The notes below the pieces were generated by a model that was not told where the DNA came from, did no database searches, and was given only the letters and a program-made list of their open reading frames with translations. Of a DNA stretch of 64,000 nucleotides, positions 10,373 to 19,288 are shown one piece after another. Position 1 is the stretch's first letter. Each line of letters opens with the position of its first letter. The DNA lies in the NCBI RefSeq assembly GCF_000420405.1, contig NZ_ATUW01000003.1, positions 186,001-250,000 of the forward strand, read 5' to 3'. The DNA comes from Winkia neuii subsp. neuii DSM 8576. Lineage in GTDB: Bacteria > Actinomycetota > Actinomycetes > Actinomycetales > Actinomycetaceae. The translations under genes were made by a program, and so were the position numbers.

Positions 10373-10753
10373 CTAGTCCCAGTCCAGACCGCCGCGACGC
10401 CACTCATATACGTAGGGCACCACTAGAAGCAGCAGGAAGATCATCATTGCAGCTAACGAAATAAGCCCCAGGTGTTGGCCGTTCGGCAAGGCGCCAAACT
10501 TGTTCAGGGAAACAGCCCAGGGGTACAAGAACACGACTTCGATGTCGAAGACGATGTAAGTCATTGCCACGAAGTAATACTTAATTGGAAACCTGCCCTC
10601 GTGGGCGGATTCAGCAGCGATCGGGTCAATGCCACATTCGTAGGTCTGTTCCTTAGTGCGCGAGAACTTCTTCGTTCCCAAAAAAGCCGACAGCACCAAG
10701 CCACCCACCGCCAGCACGAGGGCGGCGGCAGCCATAATCAGAAACTGTGACAT
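10373..10753 (-). CDS. nuoA: NADH-quinone oxidoreductase subunit A
   Basis: NuoA is a three-helix membrane subunit. The sequence shows the conserved loop YECGIDP followed by [20 protein letters not shown] (residues ~54-73), whose cysteine and acidic residues lie near the quinone cavity. 126 aa, normal. It is the first gene of the nuo operon; GGAGG lies 7 nt upstream of the ATG. The 91-bp gap before it is the only non-coding stretch between menJ and nuoK, so either the operon promoter lies there or transcription reads through from menJ. Confidence 0.95.
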   Translation of the reverse strand: MSQFLIMAAAALVLAVGGLVLSAFLGTKKFSRTKEQTYECGIDPIAAESAHEGRFPIKYYFVAMTYIVFDIEVVFLYPWAVSLNKFGALPNGQHLGLISLAAMMIFLLLLVVPYVYEWRRGGLDWD

Positions 10754-10844
10754 GTTGCCTCCATCTTTTTATTTGGCGTTACAAACGCCCTGTCTTGAAA
10801 ACCGTGAACGCTCGTGACTTTTATTCGAGCGTAAATCATAACGC
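10754..10844 (-). promoter_or_regulatory. Leader of the nuo operon with two inverted repeats
   Basis: This 91-bp gap between menJ and nuoA holds two perfect inverted repeats. One is ACGCTCG/CGAGCGT (10808-10814 and 10826-10832), separated by 11 nt. The other is GGCGTT/AACGCC (10775-10780 and 10784-10789), separated by 3 nt and close to the ribosome site. They could be operator sites, or the first could be a weak terminator for menJ. No convincing -35/-10 pair could be assigned. Confidence 0.4.
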
Positions 10845-12245
10845 TCATACTTTCGGCACCAGCCTCGTTAGAAGGGCAATAAAACGATCGTCGATGGAGC
10901 CGCCGTGCCGTTCATATCCGTCGGACAAAAGCTTGTGAACTGCAACCATGAGGCGATCGAGGGGAAGCCCATAGCGCGTGCAAGCCTGCATTATTTTTGG
11001 TCGTTCAATTAGTTTCACAAACACCGTTCCGAGCCGGTAATAGCCGCCCCATTCGTCACTCAGGTGTTGCACAAATACTTCCATGGCCGAATCAAAGCCG
11101 GCTACGCTGTTACGCGCGAAGGCCAGTTGGGTGGCCTCGGCAAGCATGCGCGCCCCCGCTAATGCGGGAGCAATCCCCTCGCCGTTGAAGGGGCTTACCA
11201 TGCCAGCCGCGTCTCCCAGCAAGGCCAACCCCGCTTCGTACTGCGGTTTGCGATTAAACGCCATTGGCAGGGCGGCCGATTTGAGCGCCCCCACCTGATT
11301 GTCGCTGTTGTAGCCCCAAGCAGCAGGGGTAGCACCGGTCCAGGAGTTGAAGATTTGCTTGTAGGGCAGTTTAGTTGCCGCCGAGGTCGAAGACACAGAC
11401 CCTAGCCCCACGTTCACCACCCCACCGGCTAGCGGGAACATCCACCCGTAGCCGGGAAGCAGGTTAGATTTGCCCGGTTTGCCGTCCCACAGTTCGAGCT
11501 GGGATTCCATGTTCGCTTCGTGCGCCCGCGGGCTGCGGTAGTAAGTGCGCGCCGCCACACCCATGGGCCGGTTTGCCAATTTCACACGCCCCACTTTTGT
11601 GGCTAGCTTTGCAGCTACCCCACCACAGTCGACTATTAGGCGTGCGCGCACCTGAAATTCTTCTGGCATTGCCGAGACGCGCTCCCTATCCTTGCGGGCG
11701 GCCTCCAATTGCGCTGGGCTATGCTGCGCTTCAGCGGGGGTGAGCGCGTCATAGAGCTCTTGGTCTTTGACCTTGGGGCCCTCTAGCGGATCGGCCTTGC
11801 GCTGCACTTGTACCCCAACGACGCGCCCAGAATCGTAGATGGCGCCCGTTACATTTACACCTTCCCATACCTGCGCCCCTTGGGCGCGGGCGTGCATAGC
11901 TAAAGATTGGTCCAAGGAAATGCGAGGGCGAGCAGACCCGAATCCGGGGCGGGTGGCCTGCTCTGGCCAAGGCAGTTCTACCCTGTTGCCAGCACCGATT
12001 ACCACTAGCCCGGCATTCTTCTGATACCCGGGGTCAGTTCGTGGATCTATGCCCATGCGCAACAGTTCTGCGACCGCAGCCGGGGTAAGCCCGTCCCCGC
12101 ATGTTTTGTCGCGAGGGAAAACGGCCCGCTCGAGCACGATCACGTCTAGGCCGGCGCGGCACAGATAGTAAGCTGCGGCTGATCCTGCAGGTCCGGCGCC
12201 TACAACAACTACGTCAGTTTCGACGCGGTTCTTGTCAAACCCCAA
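10845..12245 (-). CDS. menJ: Geranylgeranyl reductase family FAD enzyme, probably menaquinone reductase MenJ
   Basis: A FAD-dependent enzyme of the geranylgeranyl reductase family. The N-terminal dinucleotide fold VVVVGAGPAGSAAAYYL (residues ~12-28), the PRDKTCGDGLTPAA motif (~44) and GDAAGMVSPFNGEGIAPAL (~345) are all present. In mycobacteria the homologue MenJ, encoded near menG, saturates one isoprene unit of menaquinone. Its place here between menG and nuoA supports the same role, which is an inference. The start appears to be TTG at 12245, with AAGGAA about 7 nt upstream. 466 aa, longer than MenJ of M. tuberculosis (about 408 aa) because of a polar insert near residues 150-185. Confidence 0.8.
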   Translation of the reverse strand: MGFDKNRVETDVVVVGAGPAGSAAAYYLCRAGLDVIVLERAVFPRDKTCGDGLTPAAVAELLRMGIDPRTDPGYQKNAGLVVIGAGNRVELPWPEQATRPGFGSARPRISLDQSLAMHARAQGAQVWEGVNVTGAIYDSGRVVGVQVQRKADPLEGPKVKDQELYDALTPAEAQHSPAQLEAARKDRERVSAMPEEFQVRARLIVDCGGVAAKLATKVGRVKLANRPMGVAARTYYRSPRAHEANMESQLELWDGKPGKSNLLPGYGWMFPLAGGVVNVGLGSVSSTSAATKLPYKQIFNSWTGATPAAWGYNSDNQVGALKSAALPMAFNRKPQYEAGLALLGDAAGMVSPFNGEGIAPALAGARMLAEATQLAFARNSVAGFDSAMEVFVQHLSDEWGGYYRLGTVFVKLIERPKIMQACTRYGLPLDRLMVAVHKLLSDGYERHGGSIDDRFIALLTRLVPKV

Positions 12246-12468
12246 AGTCGTTTCCTTTTCCGATTCTTACAGTTCCACCACTTGCCACAGGGCAGCAAAT
12301 GTCAGCTGAAAGAATACTCGGAAGTACTTTAACCCGCTCTAGGGCCGCATAATGCCTGTTGTCAGGCCTTACCCAGGGCACGTTCGGAGACCGTCGCCCA
12401 CCTGATTATGCAACGGCGATGTTGTCTATTAAATGATTCGCGAAAGGCCAAGTTAGCGCAGCTAGGAC
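12246..12468. other. Non-coding gap between menG and menJ
   Basis: These 223 bp hold no convincing gene. A 7-bp inverted repeat, GCATAAT (12347-12353) and ATTATGC (12405-12411), encloses a shorter GCCTG/CAGGC hairpin. This could be a weak terminator or regulatory site for the downstream minus-strand menJ, whose SD AAGGAA is near 12250. I see no clear promoter. Confidence 0.4.
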
Positions 12469-13224
12469 TCAGATTTGCAGTGGTTTTACAGCCGAGTGCA
12501 GGGCCACTACCCCAAGGGTCAAATTCTTCCACTGGGGGTTATCCCATCCGGCATGGCGCATAAGCCTGGCCAAAGTGGGCTGGTCGTACCAATCGATAAT
12601 GGAATCAGCCAGATACGCGTAGGCGGGGTTGTTCGAGCCCGCCTTCTTCGCAATACGCACAAGCACGTGCCGCAAATACCAGTTATAGACCTGGCGGAAC
12701 CCTCCGACCGACGGACGCGAAAACTCGCAAATCAAAATACGCCCCCCGGGGCGAGTGACTCGAAGCATCTCGGATAGAGCCTTAGAGGTGTCTTTCACGT
12801 TGCGCAGCCCAAAGCTGATAGTTACAGCGTCGAAAGAATTGTCGGCGAAGGGCAACGCCATTGCATCACCTGCTACAAAGTCAATATCCGGATGACGGCG
12901 CTTGCCCTCGGTGACCATTCCAATTGAAAAATCACAGGCCACCACGTTAGCTCCACTTTTTACATATTCAGCGGTAGAAGTACCCGTACCCGCCGCCAAA
13001 TCCAAAATCCTTTCGCCCTCGCGAGGGTCCAACTTCTTGCGCACCTGCAGACGCCAAAGCCTGTCCTGCCCCAGAGACATCAGATCGTTAGTTATGTCGT
13101 AACGGCGTGCCACCTGGTCGAACATGGAGGCCACGGTTTCCGGATCTTTCCCCAGATCCGCCGCCACCTGGGAACTACCTGCAGGGGCGGAGGAGGAAAA
13201 TGCGCGCTTAAAGCTCTTGGTCAT
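12469..13224 (-). CDS. menG: Demethylmenaquinone methyltransferase
   Basis: MenG (UbiE family) methylates demethylmenaquinone with S-adenosylmethionine, the last ring step. The N-terminal signature DPETVASMFDQVARRYDITN, the SAM-binding motif LDLAAGTGTSTAEYV and the late motif DAVTISFGLRNV are clear. ATG 13224 (251 aa) gives the normal family length, although no ribosome site is visible. An in-frame extension of 51 codons reaches into the menF side and has no family similarity. The gene diverges from menF across about 90 bp. Confidence 0.92.
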   Translation of the reverse strand: MTKSFKRAFSSSAPAGSSQVAADLGKDPETVASMFDQVARRYDITNDLMSLGQDRLWRLQVRKKLDPREGERILDLAAGTGTSTAEYVKSGANVVACDFSIGMVTEGKRRHPDIDFVAGDAMALPFADNSFDAVTISFGLRNVKDTSKALSEMLRVTRPGGRILICEFSRPSVGGFRQVYNWYLRHVLVRIAKKAGSNNPAYAYLADSIIDWYDQPTLARLMRHAGWDNPQWKNLTLGVVALHSAVKPLQI

Positions 13225-13313
13225 GAGTTTTATTCTGGCACCGCAAGCGGACAATGTCATGTTTACTGCGTAGTATGTTCGCGGACCATATCTTTTGTTA
13301 GCGGAGGTAAAAA

Positions 13314-14558
13314 TTGGCACCCCTATCGTTGCCGGGCTCGAAACTAAACGTGCAAAGGCTCGCCAACCCCTTGCCAATAGTCCCCGAACTGTTCGGCTTT
13401 ATCCCCACCTCTTCCTTGAGCGCTTGGGTAAGCTCCGACCTCGCCCTAATCGGTTGGGGAAAGCGCAGGATGCATCGCGAACCGGGGACCACCGCAATAA
13501 CCGACGCAGATTGCCGCTGGAATAATTTCAGCCCAAAGCTACCCCAGGAAAAATCTCTGCCATTTGAATTGCCAATCGCCTTCGGCTCGTTCGGTTTTGC
13601 CAGTGGCGGCTTGCTAGAAATACCCGCCAATTTGCTGGTCGCAACCAGGCAGGACACCTGGCTCATTTCTTACGAGGGCGAAGACCTGCGGCCCCTCTTC
13701 CCCTCGCCGTCAAAGCTCCGCCAATTAGGCTCTAAACGGCTCGCCGCATTGCCGCCTCTAGGCAAAGGCGCAGAGCGTCCGGGAGCACTCACGGGGGCTG
13801 AGTGGGCCGAAGCTGTAGCTAACGTGGCAGCCCGACTGCGCCAAGGCGAGGCTAAAAAAGTTGTCCTAGCGCGAAACAAACGAATCACCACCGCCACCCC
13901 GATCGATCAGCGCGGGCTGTGCGCCGCCCTCTTTGCCGCCTACCCGACCTGTTGGATATACGCGGTTCAAGGACTCGTGGGGGCTACTCCCGAGCTGCTG
14001 GCGTCGACCTCGAACGGAAACTTGTTTTGCCGCGTTTTAGCTGGCACTGCTGGCCCCGACGAGGGCGCCAAGCTTCTGGCCTCAGCGAAGGACCAACGCG
14101 AACACGAAATAGCCGTGGCCTCGGTGCGCGAAGCACTGTCTCCCCTGACCACCGAGCTGCAGATCCCCGCCGCCCCGGCCCTACTGCGCCTGCCCAACGT
14201 CTGCCATCTGGCAACAGACGTGCACGCCAAAACCAATAGCTCCGCACTGGCAGCCGCAGGTGCCCTCCACCCCACCGCCGCAGTCTGTGGCACCCCCACC
14301 GACGTCGCCCGCAAAATACTGGCCGCGGCAGAACAGATGAACCGAGGTCGCTACGCAGGCCCGGTGGGATGGGTAGACAAGGCTGGAAACGGCGAATTTG
14401 GCATCGCCCTGCGTGGAGGCCAAATACTGGAGGGCGCCCGCCAAATCGACATTTATGCGGGCGCCGGAATCATGCCCGAATCCGACCCGCAAACCGAGCT
14501 GGCCGAAACCGAGGCAAAGATGCAGCCTATGGTAGCTGCGCTGGATTCGCTGAGCTAG
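13314..14558 (+). CDS. menF: Isochorismate synthase
   Basis: Isochorismate synthase commits chorismate to menaquinone. The C-terminal chorismate-binding domain is recognisable from KKVVLARNKRI (~182), GATPELLAS (~223), FCRVLAGTAG, REHEIAV (~263), the late motif HPTAAVCGTPTDVA (~318) and IYAGAGIMPESDP (~385). At 414 aa it is of normal length. The start is TTG at 13314, set by GGAGG 6 nt upstream. Its stop and that of the convergent HtrA gene share the palindrome CTAG. It could in principle be a salicylate-type or EntC-type isochorismate synthase, but the men gene context argues for MenF. Confidence 0.9.
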   Translation: MAPLSLPGSKLNVQRLANPLPIVPELFGFIPTSSLSAWVSSDLALIGWGKRRMHREPGTTAITDADCRWNNFSPKLPQEKSLPFELPIAFGSFGFASGGLLEIPANLLVATRQDTWLISYEGEDLRPLFPSPSKLRQLGSKRLAALPPLGKGAERPGALTGAEWAEAVANVAARLRQGEAKKVVLARNKRITTATPIDQRGLCAALFAAYPTCWIYAVQGLVGATPELLASTSNGNLFCRVLAGTAGPDEGAKLLASAKDQREHEIAVASVREALSPLTTELQIPAAPALLRLPNVCHLATDVHAKTNSSALAAAGALHPTAAVCGTPTDVARKILAAAEQMNRGRYAGPVGWVDKAGNGEFGIALRGGQILEGARQIDIYAGAGIMPESDPQTELAETEAKMQPMVAALDSLS

Positions 14559-16024
14559 CTGCGCGAGGAATCCTGAGCCCCCAAAGTCACCTGGACGTCC
14601 TTCTTCTTGCCGGCACGCACCAGGGTGAGTTTGACTTTGTCCCCCGGCGCATAGCGACGCACGTAGCCGATTAGCGAATTCCCCGAAGAAACCGACTTAC
14701 CGTCTACCGCAACGACCACGTCGCCACTTTTTACATCCGCCTTAGAAGCTGCCTGCCCGGGAAGCACCTCGGCAATTTTGGCTCCTGCGCGAATGGTGCC
14801 GTCGACTCTAGCCGAACCGTTCGTAACCATTACCCCAATGTAGGCGTGGAGAACCTTACCCTTTTGTAGTAGCTGCTGGGAAACCTGTTTCGCCAGATCA
14901 ATTGGAATAGCAAACCCCAGGCCGATGGACCCCGAGGATTCCCCCGCGCTGTCGGACAGGGAAGCAATCGAAGAGTTGATGCCAATTACTTCGCCGGAGG
15001 CGTTGAATAGCGGGCCTCCGGAGTTGCCAGGATTGACTGCCGCGTCCACTTGGATCGCGTTCGTAACCACCTGCTCGCCCCGTTTAAATCCCGAGGATTC
15101 TTGTTGCACAGAGACGGGCCTGTCGAGGGCGGAAATAACGCCCGTGGTCATAGTCGAGGAGTACCCGAGCGGATTGCCGATTGCCGCCACTGGTTGCCCC
15201 ACGGTTAGCCCTGACGAAGCCCCCAGCTTTGCCATCTGCAAGTCTTTGGGCGGATTTATGGGTTTCAGTACCGCCAAATCGGTGGTGGGATCCGTGCCTA
15301 CTACCTCAGCTTCAAAAATTTCGCCTGAGGCGGTGGTGACCGCGATGCGCCCGCCCTGGGCAGCATTGGCTATGACGTGGTGATTAGTCAGAATGTGTCC
15401 GGCGGAGTCGAATATCACTCCCGAACCGTCGGCGGCGGATTGACCGTCGGAGACCTGGATTGCAACTACTGCCGGAGTGACCTTTTTAGCCACGGTCTCC
15501 CAATCTGTAGCCTTAGTGTTTTTCGCCTGCGAAACCGGCGCCTGCGTGGCAACCGAAGCTCCGAGCGAGTTAGAGGTGGCTTTTACAACCCCCACCGCTC
15601 CCGCCCCACCGATGAGCGTAGCTACTACGCCGGTGGCGATGAGCGCCCCCCATCCCGGCCGCGACTTTTGTTTGGGTTGCCTGTACGCCTGGTTGTAAGT
15701 GGGCTGGCCGTAGGCGCCGTAGGGGTGGTTGTTGTAGTGGTAGCCTTCCTGGCCGGTATCAGTGGCAGCCCACTCTTGGCCAATGCCTTGGCGCGAGGGC
15801 GTGGCCGAGCCTGCTTCTTGCCTCTGGGTTGGACCGGCCCCCGGATTGGCAAAGGGATTTGAGCTAGGGTGCGATTCGCTGGCGCCTTTTGCGGCGCCCG
15901 CACCCCCACCTGCACCATTCGTAGATGCAGGAGTTGAGGAACCGGCTAGTTCCGAAGCACCTGCCGCTGTTTCGTTTTGGTGCTGCTGGTGGCCGTTGGG
16001 GCCGAAAACGTTGTCCTGGCTCAT
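14555..16024 (-). CDS. HtrA/DegP-like membrane-anchored serine protease with PDZ domain
   Basis: A trypsin-fold protease of the HtrA family for protein quality control at the outer membrane face. Layout: a disordered Gln/Gly/Pro-rich cytoplasmic N-terminus (1-120), one transmembrane helix (~126-148), a protease domain with triad His216 (TNHHV), Asp249 (TTDL) and Ser335 (GNSGGP), and one PDZ domain (~395-485). This matches actinobacterial PepD/HtrA proteins. GGAGG precedes the ATG. The gene lies between menF and menD without an obvious functional link. 489 aa. Confidence 0.93.
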   Translation of the reverse strand: MSQDNVFGPNGHQQHQNETAAGASELAGSSTPASTNGAGGGAGAAKGASESHPSSNPFANPGAGPTQRQEAGSATPSRQGIGQEWAATDTGQEGYHYNNHPYGAYGQPTYNQAYRQPKQKSRPGWGALIATGVVATLIGGAGAVGVVKATSNSLGASVATQAPVSQAKNTKATDWETVAKKVTPAVVAIQVSDGQSAADGSGVIFDSAGHILTNHHVIANAAQGGRIAVTTASGEIFEAEVVGTDPTTDLAVLKPINPPKDLQMAKLGASSGLTVGQPVAAIGNPLGYSSTMTTGVISALDRPVSVQQESSGFKRGEQVVTNAIQVDAAVNPGNSGGPLFNASGEVIGINSSIASLSDSAGESSGSIGLGFAIPIDLAKQVSQQLLQKGKVLHAYIGVMVTNGSARVDGTIRAGAKIAEVLPGQAASKADVKSGDVVVAVDGKSVSSGNSLIGYVRRYAPGDKVKLTLVRAGKKKDVQVTLGAQDSSRS

Positions 16025-16104
16025 CTATTCCTCCGTGTCTTAGCTTTTCACCCTAAGTCAAACAGGTGCGTATTAGTGGCTGCTATAGCACTGCTGTGAC
16101 CATT

Positions 16105-17856
16105 CTATGAAAATAGGGGCGCGAGGGCGGCCTCCATTTTTTCGCTGAGCGCTTGGTCGAGCTGCCGCAGGTTGGGCACGGCTGTGTCGATCTCGAGTAT
16201 GCTCACTCCGCGCACCGGCATGGCGAGGGCGCGTTCTAAACTTTCGAGAGTGGGTATTACCTGGTAGGTGGCACCGAGCCCCCGCGCTAGTGCCGGCAGC
16301 GCGAAATCTTGGGGGGTGGCGAAGAATCTAGCGAAATCTTGCCGGTGCAGCTGCCCGCCGTGCTCGAGCCCCGCAAAGATGGATCCGCCGGCATCGTTTA
16401 GTACGACGATTTGTAGGTCGACCTGCTCTTCGTAGCGGCCATTCAATAGTCCCCCCAAATCGTGCAGGAAGGTCAGATCGCCCACCACTGCGCGCACCGG
16501 TTGGCCGGTGCCCGAAGCGAGTCCGCGAGCGCAACTGAGCGTTCCGTCTATCCCAGCCAACCCGCGGTTGGCCAGGGCTTGCACCGGGGTGGCAGGGGTA
16601 GTTCCAGCCCGATCCACCAGGCGGATTGTGTTGGAGGCTCCGAAGAGCAACAGGGGGGCGTGCCCCTCCCCTTGGATGCGCCAGATCGTGGTCGCTACCT
16701 GGAGTGGGTCCAAAGGTTCGCCGGCCTCGGGAATCTGGCTCAGGCGCGAGGTGAGAGCTTTCGCTGCAGCGGCTTCGGCGGCGCGCCACTTGTCGGGTAG
16801 AGGCGCTTGTCTTTCGCCCTCGCCCCCACTTAGGTTCGTTTTCCCTGGCGCCGCTTCCGCCTTGGGAACCTCTTCGAGGACGGTAGCTACCGTGCCCGCC
16901 ACGTCGCAGTAGCGGCCGGTCGAATCTGTAACCGCAACAATATTGAGGTCGGTGCGCGAGAGCAGTTTTGTTATTGGGCGCGAGAGGGTGGGGTGCCCGC
17001 ATACCAGCACCTGTTCGATTGCTGGCATCTTGTCCAGGTAGTACAGGTAGTGCGCGAGTGCCGGCCCGTAGCATGCGGGCGAGGTGGGTTCTGCCAGCAG
17101 CGGCCACCCTTTGGCACGGGATAGGGCTACGATCTGCTCCCCACTCCCCATGTCATCCCCTGCGACAATCACCGTGTTGGCATTTGGGTCTAGCCCCTTG
17201 GGCCACCCGCGTCGGCCGAGGCCGCTTCGCTCGCGGCGGGGCCGGGCAATAATTTTGGGCTCGGCTGCCTTTCCGGCCAACGGCTCGTCCAAGCACACGT
17301 TCAGATGTACGGGTCCGGGCCTGCCTCCCTCGCCCAAGGCAGCATCAACTAGGCGAAAGATCTGCCGCGCGAGCGCCCTTCCACCCTCGCCGCGGGCTGG
17401 CAGATCGGCTTCGGCGCGAACATTTTGCCCGAACATGCCCACCTGCCAAGTGGTCTGGTTTGCTCCTGTGCCCCGCAACCTGGCGGGCCTATCTGCACTG
17501 ACGGCTATCAGGGGAATTCCGTTTGCGTCGGCTTCAGCTAGGGCTGGGTGCAGGTTCGAAACCGCAGTTCCCGAAGTGGTACATATCGCCACTGGCGCCT
17601 GCTTTGCCTGCAATTGCAGGCCTCGGGCAATCCCGAGGGCGAAGAATCCAGCCGTGCGCTCGTCTACGCGCACGTGAAGCTTCAGTTTGCCCGCGCGTTC
17701 GGCTGCCGCTGCCGCATAAGTCAAGGGGGCATTTCTGGAGCCTGGACAAATAACCAGGTGGCATACCCCCGCCCCGATTAGGGCTCCTATCACGTCGCGG
17801 GCGCGGCTGGCGGTGGGATCGTTGCCGTATGTTTCTTCGGCTGCACCGAAATGCAT
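16105..17856 (-). CDS. menD: SEPHCHC synthase (2-succinyl-5-enolpyruvyl-6-hydroxy-3-cyclohexene-1-carboxylate synthase)
   Basis: MenD is a thiamine-diphosphate enzyme joining isochorismate and 2-oxoglutarate. The N-terminal segment VICPGSRNAPLTYAAA and VRVDERTAGFFALGIARG (residues ~35-80) is the MenD signature, and the C-terminal VVLNDAGGSIFAGLEHG gives the diphosphate/Mg site. 583 aa, normal. The ATG shares a base with the menC stop (TAATG). A low-similarity linker of ~40 residues before the last third is typical of this family. Confidence 0.94.
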   Translation of the reverse strand: MHFGAAEETYGNDPTASRARDVIGALIGAGVCHLVICPGSRNAPLTYAAAAAERAGKLKLHVRVDERTAGFFALGIARGLQLQAKQAPVAICTTSGTAVSNLHPALAEADANGIPLIAVSADRPARLRGTGANQTTWQVGMFGQNVRAEADLPARGEGGRALARQIFRLVDAALGEGGRPGPVHLNVCLDEPLAGKAAEPKIIARPRRERSGLGRRGWPKGLDPNANTVIVAGDDMGSGEQIVALSRAKGWPLLAEPTSPACYGPALAHYLYYLDKMPAIEQVLVCGHPTLSRPITKLLSRTDLNIVAVTDSTGRYCDVAGTVATVLEEVPKAEAAPGKTNLSGGEGERQAPLPDKWRAAEAAAAKALTSRLSQIPEAGEPLDPLQVATTIWRIQGEGHAPLLLFGASNTIRLVDRAGTTPATPVQALANRGLAGIDGTLSCARGLASGTGQPVRAVVGDLTFLHDLGGLLNGRYEEQVDLQIVVLNDAGGSIFAGLEHGGQLHRQDFARFFATPQDFALPALARGLGATYQVIPTLESLERALAMPVRGVSILEIDTAVPNLRQLDQALSEKMEAALAPLFS

Positions 17857-18902
17857 TAGTACCTCATCATTTCTTCCAAACGTTTCTGCCAGCGCTCTGC
17901 CAGGCGCGGGGCGGATCTAATCTTAGCGGTGTCGACTTCCGCCCTCCCTACGCTTAGTCGCCCGCCCCGGGGCAGCCTACTTTGTTTTGCGACGTCGCCG
18001 GTAAACAGTTGGACGGTTGCCAGCCCGCAGGCGTGGTCTAGGTGATCCAGTGCGGCCGCTGCCGCAACCCCAGCCGATATTCCAACCGAGGTGTCCAGGG
18101 CTGAAGAAATCACCAGTTCGAGGCCGGTTTCGTGGGCGATTTGGACGGCCCGGTCGATGCCGCCCAGCGGAGCCACCTTGACCACGGCAACGTCCGCCGC
18201 CCCCGCTTTGGCAACCTCCAGGGGGTCCCGTGCACGGCGAATAGATTCATCTGCCGCAATGGGAACTTCCACGCGGGAGCGCACCCTAGCCAGCTCTGGA
18301 ACTGTTTTGCAGGGTTGTTCGACGTATTCCAACCCAGCCAGGCCTCCATCGCGAGCGGCGGCGGTAAGTTCCCTAATAGCCTTCACGGCTTGTTCTTCGT
18401 CCCAGGCTGCGTTCGCGTCCACACGCACCTTTCCGCCCTCGCCAAGTGCCGCGGCTACTGCGTGCACGCGCTCACAGTCGGAGCGTAGGTCAGAGCCGGG
18501 GTCTGCTACCTTCACTTTGGCAGTTTTACAGCCCGCGCTGTCGCGAACTAGTTGGGCGGCCACCGAGGGCGCAGTCACAGGAATCGTGACGTTTACGTCT
18601 ACTTCCTGCCGCTTGGGGCGGGGGTATGGGCTGGTGGCGGCTTTCAGCCCCGCTTTCAGCCAGCGAGCGGATTCGCGGGCGTCGTAGTCCCAGAAGGGGG
18701 CGGCCTCCCCCCAGCCAGCTTCGCCCTCTAAAAGGAGGCCTTCACGCACCGAAATGCGCCGGAACTTTCGGCGCAGGGGAAGCGAATATGCGAGCACTCG
18801 CTTCAGCTGTGGAAAAGGGTTTTTCAGCTCAGTTAGCACCACATTCTGCTCGAGCGATGCCGTGCCACTTCCGGCGCCTGCTGCGCGTTTTTCAGTTGGC
18901 AT
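17856..18902 (-). CDS. menC: o-Succinylbenzoate synthase
   Basis: MenC dehydrates SHCHC to o-succinylbenzoate and belongs to the enolase superfamily. Expected features are visible: the KxK motif in KTAKVKV (~136), the metal ligands in VRVDANAAWD, VEQP and ADESI, and the second catalytic lysine in VVKVAPLGG. About 20 residues precede the family core. ATG 18902 overlaps the upstream membrane gene by 11 nt but has no clear ribosome site; a GTG about 20 codons later is an alternative. 348 aa. Confidence 0.88.
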   Translation of the reverse strand: MPTEKRAAGAGSGTASLEQNVVLTELKNPFPQLKRVLAYSLPLRRKFRRISVREGLLLEGEAGWGEAAPFWDYDARESARWLKAGLKAATSPYPRPKRQEVDVNVTIPVTAPSVAAQLVRDSAGCKTAKVKVADPGSDLRSDCERVHAVAAALGEGGKVRVDANAAWDEEQAVKAIRELTAAARDGGLAGLEYVEQPCKTVPELARVRSRVEVPIAADESIRRARDPLEVAKAGAADVAVVKVAPLGGIDRAVQIAHETGLELVISSALDTSVGISAGVAAAAALDHLDHACGLATVQLFTGDVAKQSRLPRGGRLSVGRAEVDTAKIRSAPRLAERWQKRLEEMMRY

Positions 18903-19224
18903 CGCGCGCCCACTTCGGGTAGAGGGGGGCGGGAATGGAGAAGTTTAGCAATCCCCACACTACGGCCACGGCCCCAACGAGCACTAATAGTACTGCAACC
19001 AGCGACAGGATTAGGCCGCATATCCCGTGCACCATTTGGAATAAGCCAACTAGGGACAGACCCAAGACTGCTAGTCCTATGCCTGGGAACAGCAACAGGG
19101 CAAAGTGCGCGTCGAACATTCCCTTCCCCTGCACCCAGGCGCGGGCTCTAGGCGAACTGCCGCAGCGGAACCATGCTGAAACCGCGAGCGCTGCTATTGA
19201 AAAAATCAAACCAACAAAAATCAC
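18892..19224 (-). CDS. Small three-helix membrane protein of unknown function
   Basis: 110 aa with three hydrophobic segments (about 1-18, 40-60 and 65-92) and a short polar tail. It starts at GTG 19224 with GGGGAAA just upstream and ends inside the start of menC, so it is the first gene of a three-gene unit with menC and menD. I do not recognise a family. The position suggests a membrane protein co-expressed with menaquinone synthesis, but nothing in the sequence shows a direct role. Confidence 0.7.
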   Translation of the reverse strand: MIFVGLIFSIAALAVSAWFRCGSSPRARAWVQGKGMFDAHFALLLFPGIGLAVLGLSLVGLFQMVHGICGLILSLVAVLLVLVGAVAVVWGLLNFSIPAPLYPKWARDAN

Positions 19225-19276
19225 TGTTTCCCCTTTCGCCCTAACAATGCTAGCCGGCCTTGCTCTAAAGCGCCGC

Positions 19277-19282
19277 TACACT
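19277..19282 (+). promoter_or_regulatory. -10 element TACACT for leaderless menB
   Basis: TACACT ends exactly 6 nt before the menB ATG at 19289, which would place the first transcribed base at or next to the start codon. There is no Shine-Dalgarno sequence before this ATG. The arrangement matches the leaderless promoters common in actinobacteria. No good -35 is visible. Confidence 0.5.
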
Positions 19283-19288
19283 TGTGCC

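Noticed and set aside
12469-13377. Longer MenG start at 13377
   Set aside because: The extra 51 codons show no family similarity and would overlap the start of menF; normal length is reached from 13224.
16328-17107. Minus-strand frame of 259 codons overlapping menD
   Set aside because: Out-of-frame reading of menD, rich in Arg, Gly and Pro; menD itself is clearly the gene.
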